The notes beneath the pieces are model-generated. The model was not told where the DNA came from. It ran no database searches and saw only the letters and a list, made by a program, of their open reading frames with translations. The translations under genes and the position numbers were made by a program. From positions 62,001 through 126,000 of the IMG/VR virus record IMGVR_UViG_3300032163_000002: DNA of 64,000 nt. One strand, given 5' to 3'. Positions 1 to 7,345 of the stretch are shown piece after piece. Every line of letters begins with the position of its first letter. The stretch's first letter is position 1. The stretch comes from a virus.

Positions 1-67
1 TTACGAAACACCCGATGGAAAAACCGAGTAGAGTCCAGAGCACCCGAAGACCCCATATCTTCGTCAT
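1..67 (-). CDS. Small membrane or exported protein, partial (3' end outside window)
   Basis: Only the first 22 residues are visible; the gene runs off the left edge. They begin MTKIWGLRVLWTLLGFSIGC and form one hydrophobic stretch, so the product is probably a membrane or signal-bearing protein; a lipobox-like FSIGC is possible. The ATG lies 2 nt after the TAA of the upstream gene, and GGAGGCGGAG at the end of that gene can serve as ribosome binding site. The pair is therefore translationally coupled. Function unknown. Confidence 0.55.
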   Translation of the reverse strand, partial: MTKIWGLRVLWTLLGFSIGCFV

Positions 68-69
68 GA

Positions 70-327
70 TTACTCCGCCTCCATCTCCATGAGCAGGCCA
101 CGCAGTAGCTTCAGCGCCGCTGTACGCTCGGAGGTTGCCGTGAGAGGGTAGGAAGGCAGGTACTTGCCGTTCGCGTCACGTAGCTCTCCGTGGACATGCA
201 GAAGAGCCGAAGCTTCAGGGCTGACCTTCCAGATCAAACAGATAGGGGAAAAAAGCTTGGCGGAATCCGGCCAGACCGTATATCCGGCTTTTTGAAGCTC
301 GCGGATAACCTCAACGCGATTCATCAC
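70..327 (-). CDS. Hypothetical early protein, probably leaderless
   Basis: 85 residues if read from GTG 327, or 84 from the ATG at 324. No family recognised. It is the first gene after promoter-operator cassette P1: the -10 box ends at 334, so transcription should start at about 327, on the start codon itself. It is followed at once by a small membrane protein gene. The product has a mixed alpha/beta composition with no membrane segment or cysteine pair. Confidence 0.75.
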   Translation of the reverse strand: MMNRVEVIRELQKAGYTVWPDSAKLFSPICLIWKVSPEASALLHVHGELRDANGKYLPSYPLTATSERTAALKLLRGLLMEMEAE

Positions 328-333
328 CCTTAT

Positions 334-362
334 AACTTACACCTGTAAGAATAAAAAGTCAA
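334..362 (-). promoter_or_regulatory. Promoter-operator cassette P1
   Basis: Read leftward: -35 TTGACT (357-362), 17-bp spacer, -10 TAAGTT (334-339). The palindrome CTTACAGGTGTAAG (336-349) overlaps the -10. The same arrangement recurs at P2 and P4-P8. A repressor bound here would block RNA polymerase. It drives the gene ending at 70, whose GTG lies at the expected transcription start. Confidence 0.85.
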
Positions 363-402
363 GGGAAAAAGAAAAGGGTAATAACCCACGAAACTGCTTA
401 CT

Positions 403-609
403 TTAGAAGGTTACTACCCCGTTTCCTTCTGCACGAACCGGGCCATATAGCCTGTGGGAAATTCTAGCGGGACGCTTCAAAGGGGGGACGAAGCGCTGCA
501 TTTGATGGTGAGGCGTTATGGCAGGACGAAGAACAGACGCTCGCAGGGCGAGCATGAGAAGTCCGCTCGCGCAGATCGAAGAAAACACGAAAATCGAAAT
601 ACGCCGCAT
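403..609 (-). CDS. Small membrane-anchored protein
   Basis: 68 residues from ATG 609, beginning MRRISIFVFSSICASGLLML. This is a single hydrophobic N-terminal segment followed by a basic, proline-rich tail, so it is likely a membrane anchor or uncleaved signal. The start was chosen because it follows the upstream TAG by one base and sits after GGTGG. A longer reading from 681 would overlap the upstream gene and lacks a ribosome site. Function unknown. Confidence 0.55.
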   Translation of the reverse strand: MRRISIFVFSSICASGLLMLALRASVLRPAITPHHQMQRFVPPLKRPARISHRLYGPVRAEGNGVVTF

Positions 610-610
610 T

Positions 611-1048
611 CTATTTCCACCACCAGTTTTTTGTACCACTGAGAAGAATCGAGTTACCGTGATCAGAGATAGTGAAAACATTAGGCCAAAACTTGTCTTT
701 ATCCATTTTTACTTTCAGTCCAAGCCGATCTCCAGTAAAGTACAACTTCCCGTACTGATACCAATGCTCGTCATCTCTACTAGCAATATCTCCACCTTCC
801 TGATAAAATTCGTCTTCCTCTTCCTCACGGATGGATTCCTTTTTCGGTCCACCTCCACGCGCATAATTTATAGGTTCCGCATGAAGTTTATACCCCGGTT
901 CAAGCTGCCTCTTGTCATCCTCAATGCACTTGTCACAATAATCCGATCCTTGATTCCACGGAACTTTACAGCACTTGCAACCTATGCACTGACGACTATT
1001 ATTATTTTTTTCCCTGATTTGCTTAAAGAGTTCGCTGAAAATTGTCAT
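611..1048 (-). CDS. Zinc-finger hypothetical protein
   Basis: 145 residues. Near the N-terminus a cysteine cluster (CIGCKCCKVPW, then CDKC) suggests a treble-clef or ribbon zinc site. The middle is acidic (EEEEDEFYQEGG). Start at ATG 1048, since AGGAG lies 6 nt upstream; an ATG at 1054 overlaps that site. It ends with TAG, one of the few amber stops used normally here. Possible nucleic-acid or protein binding; no specific family recognised. Confidence 0.7.
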   Translation of the reverse strand: MTIFSELFKQIREKNNNSRQCIGCKCCKVPWNQGSDYCDKCIEDDKRQLEPGYKLHAEPINYARGGGPKKESIREEEEDEFYQEGGDIASRDDEHWYQYGKLYFTGDRLGLKVKMDKDKFWPNVFTISDHGNSILLSGTKNWWWK

Positions 1049-1082
1049 GACCATCTCCTGTCAAGATAGTCCATTTCAAAAG

Positions 1083-1364
1083 TCAATTCCAGTGATCATG
1101 AGCCCACTCGGTCCACAAAACATGAAGTACTTCTTTGATTTGTTCTCGGTTAGGCATATGCATCTCCACGTCATTACGAGACGCCAAAGGCGCGGCACAT
1201 TGCCCACAAAAGATTTCGGCATTCTTCTCCGCAACGATACACCTTCCTGTCGGAGCTATGAGAACCGGCTCCTTGCACTGGCTGCATATATCCATTGAAG
1301 TACCAGAAACGGACCCGAGAGCGTTTGATTTCCGTACGCAGACAAGTATATTTTTGTCGTTCAT
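1083..1364 (-). CDS. Small zinc-ribbon protein
   Basis: 93 residues with two cysteine pairs, CSQC at about residue 27 and CGQC at about residue 53, spaced as in a zinc ribbon. Its ATG overlaps the stop of the upstream gene (ATGA), indicating coupled translation. Function unknown; small zinc ribbons are common in early phage regions and may bind host proteins or nucleic acids. Confidence 0.7.
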   Translation of the reverse strand: MNDKNILVCVRKSNALGSVSGTSMDICSQCKEPVLIAPTGRCIVAEKNAEIFCGQCAAPLASRNDVEMHMPNREQIKEVLHVLWTEWAHDHWN

Positions 1365-1879
1365 ACATCCTCTTTTAGATTTTCCGGTAGCGAAATTTGA
1401 AGTACAGCTTTCACAAACTCTTCCGGAGGAGCATACCCGTGAGCCTTGACATAATGGTAAATCATGTCCGGCGCCATGTAGACCACGCCCTCACCCACGA
1501 CGTAAATTTCCGATGCGCCCCCTTCGTCCTCATACCCCCACTGAACCGGATTCCGTATGCACTGCTTCAGTGCGATGAACGGACAAGGATGCCAGCCCAA
1601 CGTGTGATTGCAAGAAACGAGCCTCCAACCGTCACCCGTAGCACAAAGAAAATGGAGAGCGTTCAGAAATTCTTTGGACGGCGTAGCTGTAGGAATCGAG
1701 TGTTCTGCTGGATTCAGCCAGCCAATGTTCAGTGCCGGAAATTTCTTCAATTCCTCCCTGCGAAAACTCATAGGTGTCTTACCCTTGAGCCACTCCCACG
1801 ACACGGCCTTCTGCCAGTAAATCTCGTAGGGAGGATAGGGTTTGTCAGTATAAGGGGTAAGATCCGCAAAATAAGCCAT
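1361..1879 (-). CDS. Hypothetical protein
   Basis: 172 residues from ATG 1879, beginning MAYFADLTPYTDKPYPPYEI. The open frame extends upstream to 1975, but ATG 1879 has AAGGAG 8 nt away and overlaps the previous stop as TGATG, so it is the likely start. Rich in Trp, Tyr and Pro; one Cys-His-containing stretch (SCNHTLGWHPCPF). No family recognised. Confidence 0.7.
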   Translation of the reverse strand: MAYFADLTPYTDKPYPPYEIYWQKAVSWEWLKGKTPMSFRREELKKFPALNIGWLNPAEHSIPTATPSKEFLNALHFLCATGDGWRLVSCNHTLGWHPCPFIALKQCIRNPVQWGYEDEGGASEIYVVGEGVVYMAPDMIYHYVKAHGYAPPEEFVKAVLQISLPENLKEDV

Positions 1880-2127
1880 CAGGCTTTCTCCTTCGCCGCA
1901 AAAAAACGCCAAAGCTTCCACCATACCCGAATAAATATGTTCACTTTTCTTCTCCATACACAATGCCCGACGCACACATAAGGATTACGGTAAATAAGTA
2001 AACCTTCCTTGGTTGTGCCAATAAAAGTTGTGCTATTTTCAGAATCAGGTTCATTAGAAGGTTGAAAACCCTCCTGTGTTCGAAATGACATAGCTGCGTC
2101 AGGCCCAATCATGAAAAACCGTTTCAT
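1879..2127 (-). CDS. Hypothetical protein
   Basis: 82 residues, beginning MKRFFMIGPDAAMSF and ending in an aromatic, basic tail. It overlaps the upstream gene by ATGA and has GAGGTGG as ribosome site. The preceding genes of this transcript come from promoter cassette P2. No domain recognised. Confidence 0.65.
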   Translation of the reverse strand: MKRFFMIGPDAAMSFRTQEGFQPSNEPDSENSTTFIGTTKEGLLIYRNPYVCVGHCVWRRKVNIFIRVWWKLWRFFAAKEKA

Positions 2128-2528
2128 GGCACCCCACCTCTTTCTACTGAAATTTTTACCCGAAGCTTTTTGAGCGCCTCTTCATCTATTTCTATTTCAG
2201 GAAATGGTGTGGAATTTTTCGGAACAAATTTACCATTTACTATATCCGCTGGTGCAGCAATAGATTCGCGGAGCTTTTTCGTTTCCTCTGACACGACATA
2301 CATTTCTTCTTCTTTAGATATGACTTCAAGAAGCGCTTTTATCGCTTCTTCGCTTTCTCTTATGCGCGCTTCTTCTTCAAGACTTCCTATCCTGCTCCCG
2401 GCACGCTCCTCCATAATAGGTGACGTATCTGCCATATTTTTGACTATGAGAACTTCTTTACGACGGTCCAGCACCCCATAATGCCGACGAGAGCCTGAGC
2501 TGTAGTCCCGCCGCCAAGGGCCACCCAT
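2124..2528 (-). CDS. Acidic coiled-coil hypothetical protein, probably leaderless
   Basis: 134 residues. Residues about 40-90 form a charged Glu/Lys-rich helix, likely a coiled coil. The ATG at 2528 lies 7 nt downstream of the -10 box of P2, so it should be at the 5' end of the mRNA. An internal ATG at codon 32 (MADTSPIM) is an alternative, but no clear ribosome site precedes it. Function unknown. Confidence 0.65.
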   Translation of the reverse strand: MGGPWRRDYSSGSRRHYGVLDRRKEVLIVKNMADTSPIMEERAGSRIGSLEEEARIRESEEAIKALLEVISKEEEMYVVSEETKKLRESIAAPADIVNGKFVPKNSTPFPEIEIDEEALKKLRVKISVERGGVP

Positions 2529-2534
2529 ACTCTT

Positions 2535-2563
2535 AACTTACACCTGTAAACTAAAAATGTCAA
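2535..2563 (-). promoter_or_regulatory. Promoter-operator cassette P2
   Basis: Leftward TTGACA (2558-2563), 17-bp spacer, TAAGTT (2535-2540). The operator TTTACAGGTGTAAG at 2537-2550 differs from the perfect palindrome at one outer base. The TGA stop of the upstream gene lies inside the -35 element. Transcription is expected to begin on ATG 2528. Confidence 0.85.
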
Positions 2564-3009
2564 GCCCTTTTTTTCGTTCGATTCACTATGGCACACCCCG
2601 ACATTAAACGTTCATGAACGTGCCGAACAAATTTCGTGCTGAACTTGTAATGCCCGGACACCTGCTTGTAAATTGTCTCTAAATCCGTGTCTGTCTTCTC
2701 TCGGGCTGCTTCGACAGCTAGATAAAGTTGAAGCTCAGTCCAGATTCGATTCCAGACCCGCATGCGGGGAATAACAAATGTCTTGCCACTATACAACGAA
2801 AGAAATTGTCGAAAAGTTTCAAGAGTAAACCCAAAACCAGCAAAATCCACAAGCTGTGGGCAAGCAGGAGACGCCAGCGCGATGAAAAGTCGAAGTGCAT
2901 CCTTCTCACTAATCTTGCTTGTGAAATATCTTGCAGAAATTTTCGGAAGTGGAGCGAAATCTGTGGCAAGAATTTCAATAGATTCCCTGATCTCCCTCTT
3001 CAATGTCAC
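2560..3009 (-). CDS. Hypothetical protein
   Basis: 149 residues, largely helical by composition, with a basic C-terminus. It overlaps the sigma-like gene upstream by ATGA, so the two are co-translated. The stop codon is embedded in the -35 of P2. A role linked to the sigma-like protein is possible from context only. Confidence 0.65.
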   Translation of the reverse strand: MTLKREIRESIEILATDFAPLPKISARYFTSKISEKDALRLFIALASPACPQLVDFAGFGFTLETFRQFLSLYSGKTFVIPRMRVWNRIWTELQLYLAVEAAREKTDTDLETIYKQVSGHYKFSTKFVRHVHERLMSGCAIVNRTKKRA

Positions 3010-3776
3010 GGCATTTCTCGATTTTTCAGAAGTTCAGGAACCTGAAGAATCGCATTACGAGCAAGATGCTCTCCGTATTGAATGATGAAAAATGGATCAG
3101 GAGGTTTCCATTGTGATCGAATAAGAGTAGGGGAAGGAAACCGACCTCGTAAACGTTGAAAAGCAGAAAAACGAACAGCCTCTCCCCACGGAGTCAACGC
3201 GTAAATATTCAAAGAATCCACCGCTTTTACGACCGCTGTCGGAAATGATTCCTCAAGAAACATCTCCTGCATCATCGGATCGGAGTTGTTAACTTCGTGA
3301 GGCTCTACCGCATCATCATCAGAGACATCTTCTTCACTAAGCGAAAGCGCCACACGCATCAAATGCTCTTCTTCCGGAAAGTCACCCTCATCATCTTCAC
3401 TTTGTGCGGTCCCATAAGACAAAAGAGAACCTTTTTTCAACCGAGCAAGCTCGCGGAACATAGAATATTTTGCCACAGAGTAAAGCACACGAAAAAGTAT
3501 ATCAGGACTAAGCGTATCCGTGAGGATAGCCAATTTTTTTGCGCTTCGATGAAACTCAAGAAGTGCCGCTTGCTCCAAATCCTCACGATCAGGAGAATTC
3601 CGCATACTTGCAAACTGGACAACGAAGACAGCTTTCGTCAAGTCGATAGCCGCGTGTATCCATACCTCGCTACGTTTGACTGAACGTGGAGCTTTTCGTA
3701 AATCCTGAAGAGCGTAAAATAACGTCAAGTTCCGAGTGCTAGCTACTGAAACCGCTCTGGACCTATTCACGCTCAC
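3006..3776 (-). CDS. Putative late-transcription sigma factor (T4 gp55-like region 2)
   Basis: 256 residues from GTG 3776, which has GGAGG 6 nt upstream. Residues about 60-120 hold DREDLEQAALLEFHRS followed about 30 residues later by LFRVLYSVAKYSMFRELARL. That order (an acidic DL..AAL motif, then an aromatic, basic helix) resembles sigma region 2 as in T4 gp55, the late sigma that recruits host RNA polymerase. An acidic linker (EDDEGDFPEEE) separates a C-terminal domain. Known: gp55-type proteins drive late transcription. Inferred: this one does the same. No region 4 is apparent in it. Confidence 0.45.
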   Translation of the reverse strand: MSVNRSRAVSVASTRNLTLFYALQDLRKAPRSVKRSEVWIHAAIDLTKAVFVVQFASMRNSPDREDLEQAALLEFHRSAKKLAILTDTLSPDILFRVLYSVAKYSMFRELARLKKGSLLSYGTAQSEDDEGDFPEEEHLMRVALSLSEEDVSDDDAVEPHEVNNSDPMMQEMFLEESFPTAVVKAVDSLNIYALTPWGEAVRFSAFQRLRGRFPSPTLIRSQWKPPDPFFIIQYGEHLARNAILQVPELLKNREMP

Positions 3777-3793
3777 GGGCAACCTCCACTATG

Positions 3794-3830
3794 AAAAAAG
3801 AGGGGCGTGGAGCAATATACTCCTCACCCC
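3794..3830 (-). terminator. Rho-independent terminator after the AT-hook gene
   Basis: Read leftward, a GGGGTGAGGAG / CTCCACGCCCC stem (3802-3830, one mismatch and one G-U pair, 7-nt loop) is followed by TCTTTTTT. It separates the AT-hook transcript from the sigma-like gene. Confidence 0.7.
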
Positions 3831-3854
3831 CCCCTTCCCGCAAGGGAAAGCACC

Positions 3855-4523
3855 TTAGAGAATCGCAGCCGCGCCAAGCACCGGAGGAAGGCCCTCACCA
3901 CCAAGCTTGAGGGACAGCACTTCGGCGTCAGTAACCGGAATGTCCCCCGGAATCTCCGGGACAACCGGAAGCCCCGTAGCCACCTTGATCGCACGAGCGG
4001 CTTCAGTTTCCGACGTGATCTTCCGAGGGCGCCCCCGACCGCGCTTGATCGGAATACCGTCCGACCCGAGTGTGACAGGCTTCGGGGGACGGCCACGACC
4101 GCGCTTGATCGGAATACCGTCCGGCCCGAGTGTGACAGGCTTCGGGGGACGGCCACGACCGCGCTTGACTGGGGCGCCAGCCACGACAGGCTTCGGGGGA
4201 CGGCCACGACCGCGCTTGACGGGGGCGCCAGCCACGACAGGCTTCGGGGGACGGCCACGACCGCGCTTGACGGGGGCGCCAGCCACGACCGGTAATGCAG
4301 ACACAGCCGCCGCAGGAGAAGAACCTGCAACAGCGGGAGTCTGCTGCCCCTGAGCGTACTTGTGGAGCGAAATGAACTCAGTTTGCGCCGCCGTCAGTGG
4401 ATGAACTCCACCAGAGATCCGACGCGCGATGTTCGAAAACATGAGGTAGGCGTAAGGGTTTGCCTCCATCGCCTGCGCGATGACATTAGAGGCGGCTTCG
4501 ATAGGGGTCAGGATCTTTTTCAT
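3855..4523 (-). CDS. AT-hook DNA-binding protein with five hooks
   Basis: 222 residues from ATG 4523, beginning MKKILTPIEAASNVIAQAME. The first ~90 residues form a helical domain. Five AT-hooks follow (each KRGRGRPPKP or KRGRGRPRK), three in 17-residue units and two in 20-residue units, then a C-terminal hydrophobic segment. AT-hooks bind the minor groove of AT-rich DNA. The protein could compact or silence DNA, like an H-NS or histone analogue, or take part in host takeover. GGAG precedes the start; it is coupled to the gene upstream and followed by a terminator. Confidence 0.8.
   Translation of the reverse strand: MKKILTPIEAASNVIAQAMEANPYAYLMFSNIARRISGGVHPLTAAQTEFISLHKYAQGQQTPAVAGSSPAAAVSALPVVAGAPVKRGRGRPPKPVVAGAPVKRGRGRPPKPVVAGAPVKRGRGRPPKPVTLGPDGIPIKRGRGRPPKPVTLGSDGIPIKRGRGRPRKITSETEAARAIKVATGLPVVPEIPGDIPVTDAEVLSLKLGGEGLPPVLGAAAIL
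4023..4292. repeat. Tandem coding repeat encoding AT-hooks
   Basis: Three 51-bp and two 60-bp units in the AT-hook gene, nearly identical at the DNA level (core ggacggccacgaccgcgctt). This suggests recent expansion by slippage or recombination. Confidence 0.85.
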
Positions 4524-4525
4524 GA

Positions 4526-4969
4526 TTACTTCTCTCCTTTTCTTTCCAGATTCATGATGTTCGTTACGGTTCCAAATTGAATCCACTTCGGGGCGTTTTC
4601 TCCTTCGGACCAAGAGACTACCATATATTTTCCGGGTTTCAAAATTCCAAGGTAAGATTTCGGGACAGACGCTACCGCTGAAGGCCGAGACTTGCTGTAG
4701 GAAATCCTGTATGAGGTATCGGCAGTGCCGTCCGAGGAAACCAGACGGATGAAGCCGGTATTCTTGTCGTAGAGCCAGATGATGTGACTCGGACGGCCCA
4801 ACGCGGCCAGTGCGTCACGAGTCAAGGTAATCTGCACTCCGTTTCTCGTTATCCTCACGTAAGGCTGCTCAAGCACGGCGTTGAGCGGAACCGGCAACTT
4901 CACAGGACGCCGCCTGCGCGCCCCACGTTTCGGCCCTATCATCACGTTAGAGACTTCCATTTCATTCAT
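4526..4969 (-). CDS. Hypothetical protein
   Basis: 147 residues. A basic segment (KRGARRRRPVKLPV) near the N-terminus precedes a beta-rich domain with the phrase ITRNGVQITLTRDAL. AAGGAAG lies upstream of ATG 4969, and the stop is 2 nt from the AT-hook gene start. Possible nucleic-acid binding from the basic patch; not recognised otherwise. Confidence 0.7.
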   Translation of the reverse strand: MNEMEVSNVMIGPKRGARRRRPVKLPVPLNAVLEQPYVRITRNGVQITLTRDALAALGRPSHIIWLYDKNTGFIRLVSSDGTADTSYRISYSKSRPSAVASVPKSYLGILKPGKYMVVSWSEGENAPKWIQFGTVTNIMNLERKGEK

Positions 4970-4984
4970 CTAAAAGCACTTCCT

Positions 4985-5230
4985 TTAGTCTTTGACCCTG
5001 CTCTGCCATTCTTCCTTTACCGCAGGCAGTAACCGCAGGATGTTCTCACCTTCACTGAGAATGATCTCTTCAAGTCGGGTTCTGGCTTCAACCCGAAGAC
5101 GCTCGAAACAAGCATCCTTTTCCTCCTGCGAGTTATCCGGGGCATCCTCCTCGAACCCCACGTCTGCACGAAAAAATTCGTAGTTACCGAGATTCACCGT
5201 TACCCCTAAACCGACCTTACATCGGGCCAT
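4985..5230 (-). CDS. Small hypothetical protein (NLGNYE motif)
   Basis: 81 residues. It carries VNLGNYEFFRADVGFE, a phrase I associate with a conserved small phage protein of unknown role, then a long C-terminal helix. ATG 5230 was chosen because GGAGG stands 5 nt upstream, which makes this a normally leadered gene of cassette P3. Confidence 0.7.
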   Translation of the reverse strand: MARCKVGLGVTVNLGNYEFFRADVGFEEDAPDNSQEEKDACFERLRVEARTRLEEIILSEGENILRLLPAVKEEWQSRVKD

Positions 5231-5243
5231 GCGCCCCTCCACG

Positions 5244-5278
5244 CTTACGAATGTAAGACTTCAAAAAGGAAAAGTCAA
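5244..5278 (-). promoter_or_regulatory. Promoter-operator cassette P3 (shifted register)
   Basis: Leftward TTGACT (5273-5278), 17-bp spacer, -10 TACATT (5250-5255). The operator CTTACATTCGTAAG (5244-5257) is displaced 8 bp relative to the other cassettes, so its other half-site forms the -10. The operator still covers the -10, which supports repressor binding rather than a fixed promoter sequence as the reason for its conservation. Confidence 0.75.
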
Positions 5279-5279
5279 G

Positions 5280-5474
5280 TTAATCTTGCAGCAGTGTTTT
5301 CTTTGAATCGGCGCGCTCTGACGGAGACACCAAAACGGGAGGTTCAACGACAAGATGTGTAGCTGTCAGAGAAATAACCCTATAACCCTTTTTCGTATAG
5401 CTACTTACGAACAGCGTAGCTTCACGAGGATCATCCGGAAGGGTATACACTTCCTGTATCGGTTTCTCAGGCAT
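5280..5474 (-). CDS. Small hypothetical protein
   Basis: 64 residues from ATG 5474, with AGGAGA upstream; a longer open frame to 5516 lies inside the upstream gene. Sequence such as ATLFVSSYTKKGYRVISL looks like a small alpha/beta fold. Function unknown. Confidence 0.65.
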   Translation of the reverse strand: MPEKPIQEVYTLPDDPREATLFVSSYTKKGYRVISLTATHLVVEPPVLVSPSERADSKKTLLQD

Positions 5475-6153
5475 TTTCTTTCTCCTCGCTGGTAATGACC
5501 GGCAGCAAACCGGCATCGGTTGAAGGTGTGTCTACGGGTTCAAGAGCAGGAATCACTTCGGCCTTCCCCAACTCCACGCTATAAGCGATGAGTTCTTCAG
5601 GAGTGAAAAGCTGCTCCACGTCAAGATGAGTACCTGTTGCAATCGTATATCGAGTCACGATATCCACGTTGTCAGGATTCTTCTTCAACCAGTAGACGAG
5701 ACCAGTGACATAACCCCCATAGATATAATGATCCGAATGCTCTTCGTTCCATTGGAGAACGAGCGTCACCCGGTCCCGCAGCGGAACCTCCTTCATCATG
5801 AAGTTCACGGTGTCAAGCACCTGCTTAAACTGAAGCTGCGTATTCGCCGTTTTCTTGTACTTTTCCATATCGAGAAAACCACCAGTAACAAGCTCACGAA
5901 CCAAAGCCTCAAACTTACTATCAAGCTCCCCATTGAAATGCGAAAGAAGCCCAATCCCATTTCCAAGACGTTTGAAATCAGCTACGACATCTCTGCGTTT
6001 TACGTCACCCGCTAACCATTTCTGATATTCCTCCGGTGTACGAAATACCGGAGCACCCTGTTCCAATAACGAAGGCTCATCATATTCCGGAATGGAAGAA
6101 GCCCGTTTCTGACTCCCACTACGATTCTTCGGCATAGTCGTCTTGTTACTCAT
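5467..6153 (-). CDS. Hypothetical protein
   Basis: 228 residues. Basic, Ser-rich N-terminus, helical middle, acidic C-terminus (ending EEKENA). Overlaps both neighbours by a few bases. No family recognised. Confidence 0.7.
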   Translation of the reverse strand: MSNKTTMPKNRSGSQKRASSIPEYDEPSLLEQGAPVFRTPEEYQKWLAGDVKRRDVVADFKRLGNGIGLLSHFNGELDSKFEALVRELVTGGFLDMEKYKKTANTQLQFKQVLDTVNFMMKEVPLRDRVTLVLQWNEEHSDHYIYGGYVTGLVYWLKKNPDNVDIVTRYTIATGTHLDVEQLFTPEELIAYSVELGKAEVIPALEPVDTPSTDAGLLPVITSEEKENA

Positions 6154-6764
6154 TCAGTTTCTCCCCTTTCTTCCTCTGGAATCTCTTCCGTTTTTTCAGC
6201 TTCAACTTCAGCAATCGCTTCCTCAGCACGGCCAGCAACAGGTAACTTTAATTTTTCCGGAGCAACCTTCGGGAAATAATCACCAAGAAAATCGAGTGTC
6301 GTTTTCAAATGGCTCTCTCGACGTTGTGTAAGCATTAAAAGAAACTGCATCACTGCTTCGTCACGCAACTTCCAATCGCCACGCCCCTTGAGAATGAACG
6401 AATCCTGAATTGGAGCACCTGTTTCATCAAGAGCTTGTTTATAAAACTGAGTCTCAAGAATATCCTGTGCATTGTTCAGCAACCGTCCTGTATTTCGAAG
6501 CTCTAATGCAGCTTCTGTGGCAATCCTCTTCAATTCCTTTCGCGCCAGATGCCTTTCCAATCGTTGTCGCTCAGTCCGCCAGTGTCCAGTCTTCGCCCAT
6601 ACGACAATAGTATTCAAAGGAATTTTAGTTTCCAGTGCAACTTTCCGAAGCGAAAACCCGTTTCTCAAATACAAATTCCTCGCTTTGAGACGAGTCTCGA
6701 ACGGATGAACTTTACGTATCTCCCCCGGCTTCAACTTCGATTCTTCTTCAGACACGGTCAACAT
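6150..6764 (-). CDS. Helix-turn-helix protein, small-terminase-like fold
   Basis: 204 residues from ATG 6764 (TAATG overlap with the upstream stop). Residues about 25-65 contain RNGFSLRKVALETKIPLNTI followed by VVWAKTGHW, a homeodomain-like HTH of the kind seen in small terminase subunits and phage DNA-binding proteins. A long helical region and an acidic tail follow. It lies in the early block, far from terL, so a regulatory or packaging role cannot be decided. It is one of several candidates for the operator-binding repressor, without direct evidence. Confidence 0.55.
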   Translation of the reverse strand: MLTVSEEESKLKPGEIRKVHPFETRLKARNLYLRNGFSLRKVALETKIPLNTIVVWAKTGHWRTERQRLERHLARKELKRIATEAALELRNTGRLLNNAQDILETQFYKQALDETGAPIQDSFILKGRGDWKLRDEAVMQFLLMLTQRRESHLKTTLDFLGDYFPKVAPEKLKLPVAGRAEEAIAEVEAEKTEEIPEEERGETE

Positions 6765-7345
6765 TACCCACTTTTCGTCTTTCCACCGCTCCAACGAAGA
6801 GTATCATTGAGAGGCAGAATCTTGTCGGCAATACGCCGATACTCGGAATTGAGATCCCCTGCTCGAATGAACGCCACAACCCATAATACCTTCCCGGCTT
6901 CCTTGACCATATTCGCGGTCGGAAGAAGCGCCCCAGCTCCTGAGACAAGAACTACCTTATCATAATAGGCGAGCACTTCCCTCACATCCTGATAAACCGC
7001 ATGAGCCATCGAGGTACGAACGTAGTTGACATGACGAACTTCAGCAGTTTCATTTACCTTCATGGAACAAAAGCTTCGACGAACTTTATATCCGAGTCTC
7101 TTTAGCAGCTCTACGAAGGAATCATCTATGAAACCTGTCTGTTGTTCTGGCGGTATCAAAGATTTTTCCTGTATTTCCGTGGAAGCCACAGGCGTCACGA
7201 TGTAGGCTGTCAATAACGTTTCCTCTCCGGGGTGTGTAACGATCCGTTTTAGCTTAACATAATCCACACGAGCACGCGGATCTCCCGTGGTTCGTATCAA
7301 CCCGTGAAAAATATTTTGAATATCACATACAACGAAGGTTTTCAA
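6764..7345 (-). CDS. NYN-domain (PIN-like) putative ribonuclease
   Basis: 193 residues. N-terminal FVVCDIQNIFHG matches the first motif of NYN domains (Asp then Gln-Asn). The later LVSGAGALLPTANMVKEAGK resembles the SGDSDF...REAGK motif, but with Ala where the catalytic Asp usually is. NYN proteins cleave RNA. Given the missing Asp, activity is uncertain. It sits between the HTH gene and a PDDEXK nuclease gene. Confidence 0.65.
   Translation of the reverse strand: MKTFVVCDIQNIFHGLIRTTGDPRARVDYVKLKRIVTHPGEETLLTAYIVTPVASTEIQEKSLIPPEQQTGFIDDSFVELLKRLGYKVRRSFCSMKVNETAEVRHVNYVRTSMAHAVYQDVREVLAYYDKVVLVSGAGALLPTANMVKEAGKVLWVVAFIRAGDLNSEYRRIADKILPLNDTLRWSGGKTKSG

Noticed and set aside
518-1069. Rightward 183-codon open frame
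   Set aside because: Antisense to two genes with ribosome sites and zinc motifs; no start signal, unnatural composition.
3807-4353. Repeat-rich rightward frames over the AT-hook gene
   Set aside because: Mirror of the AT-hook repeats; no ribosome site, and the minus-strand reading has the known motif.
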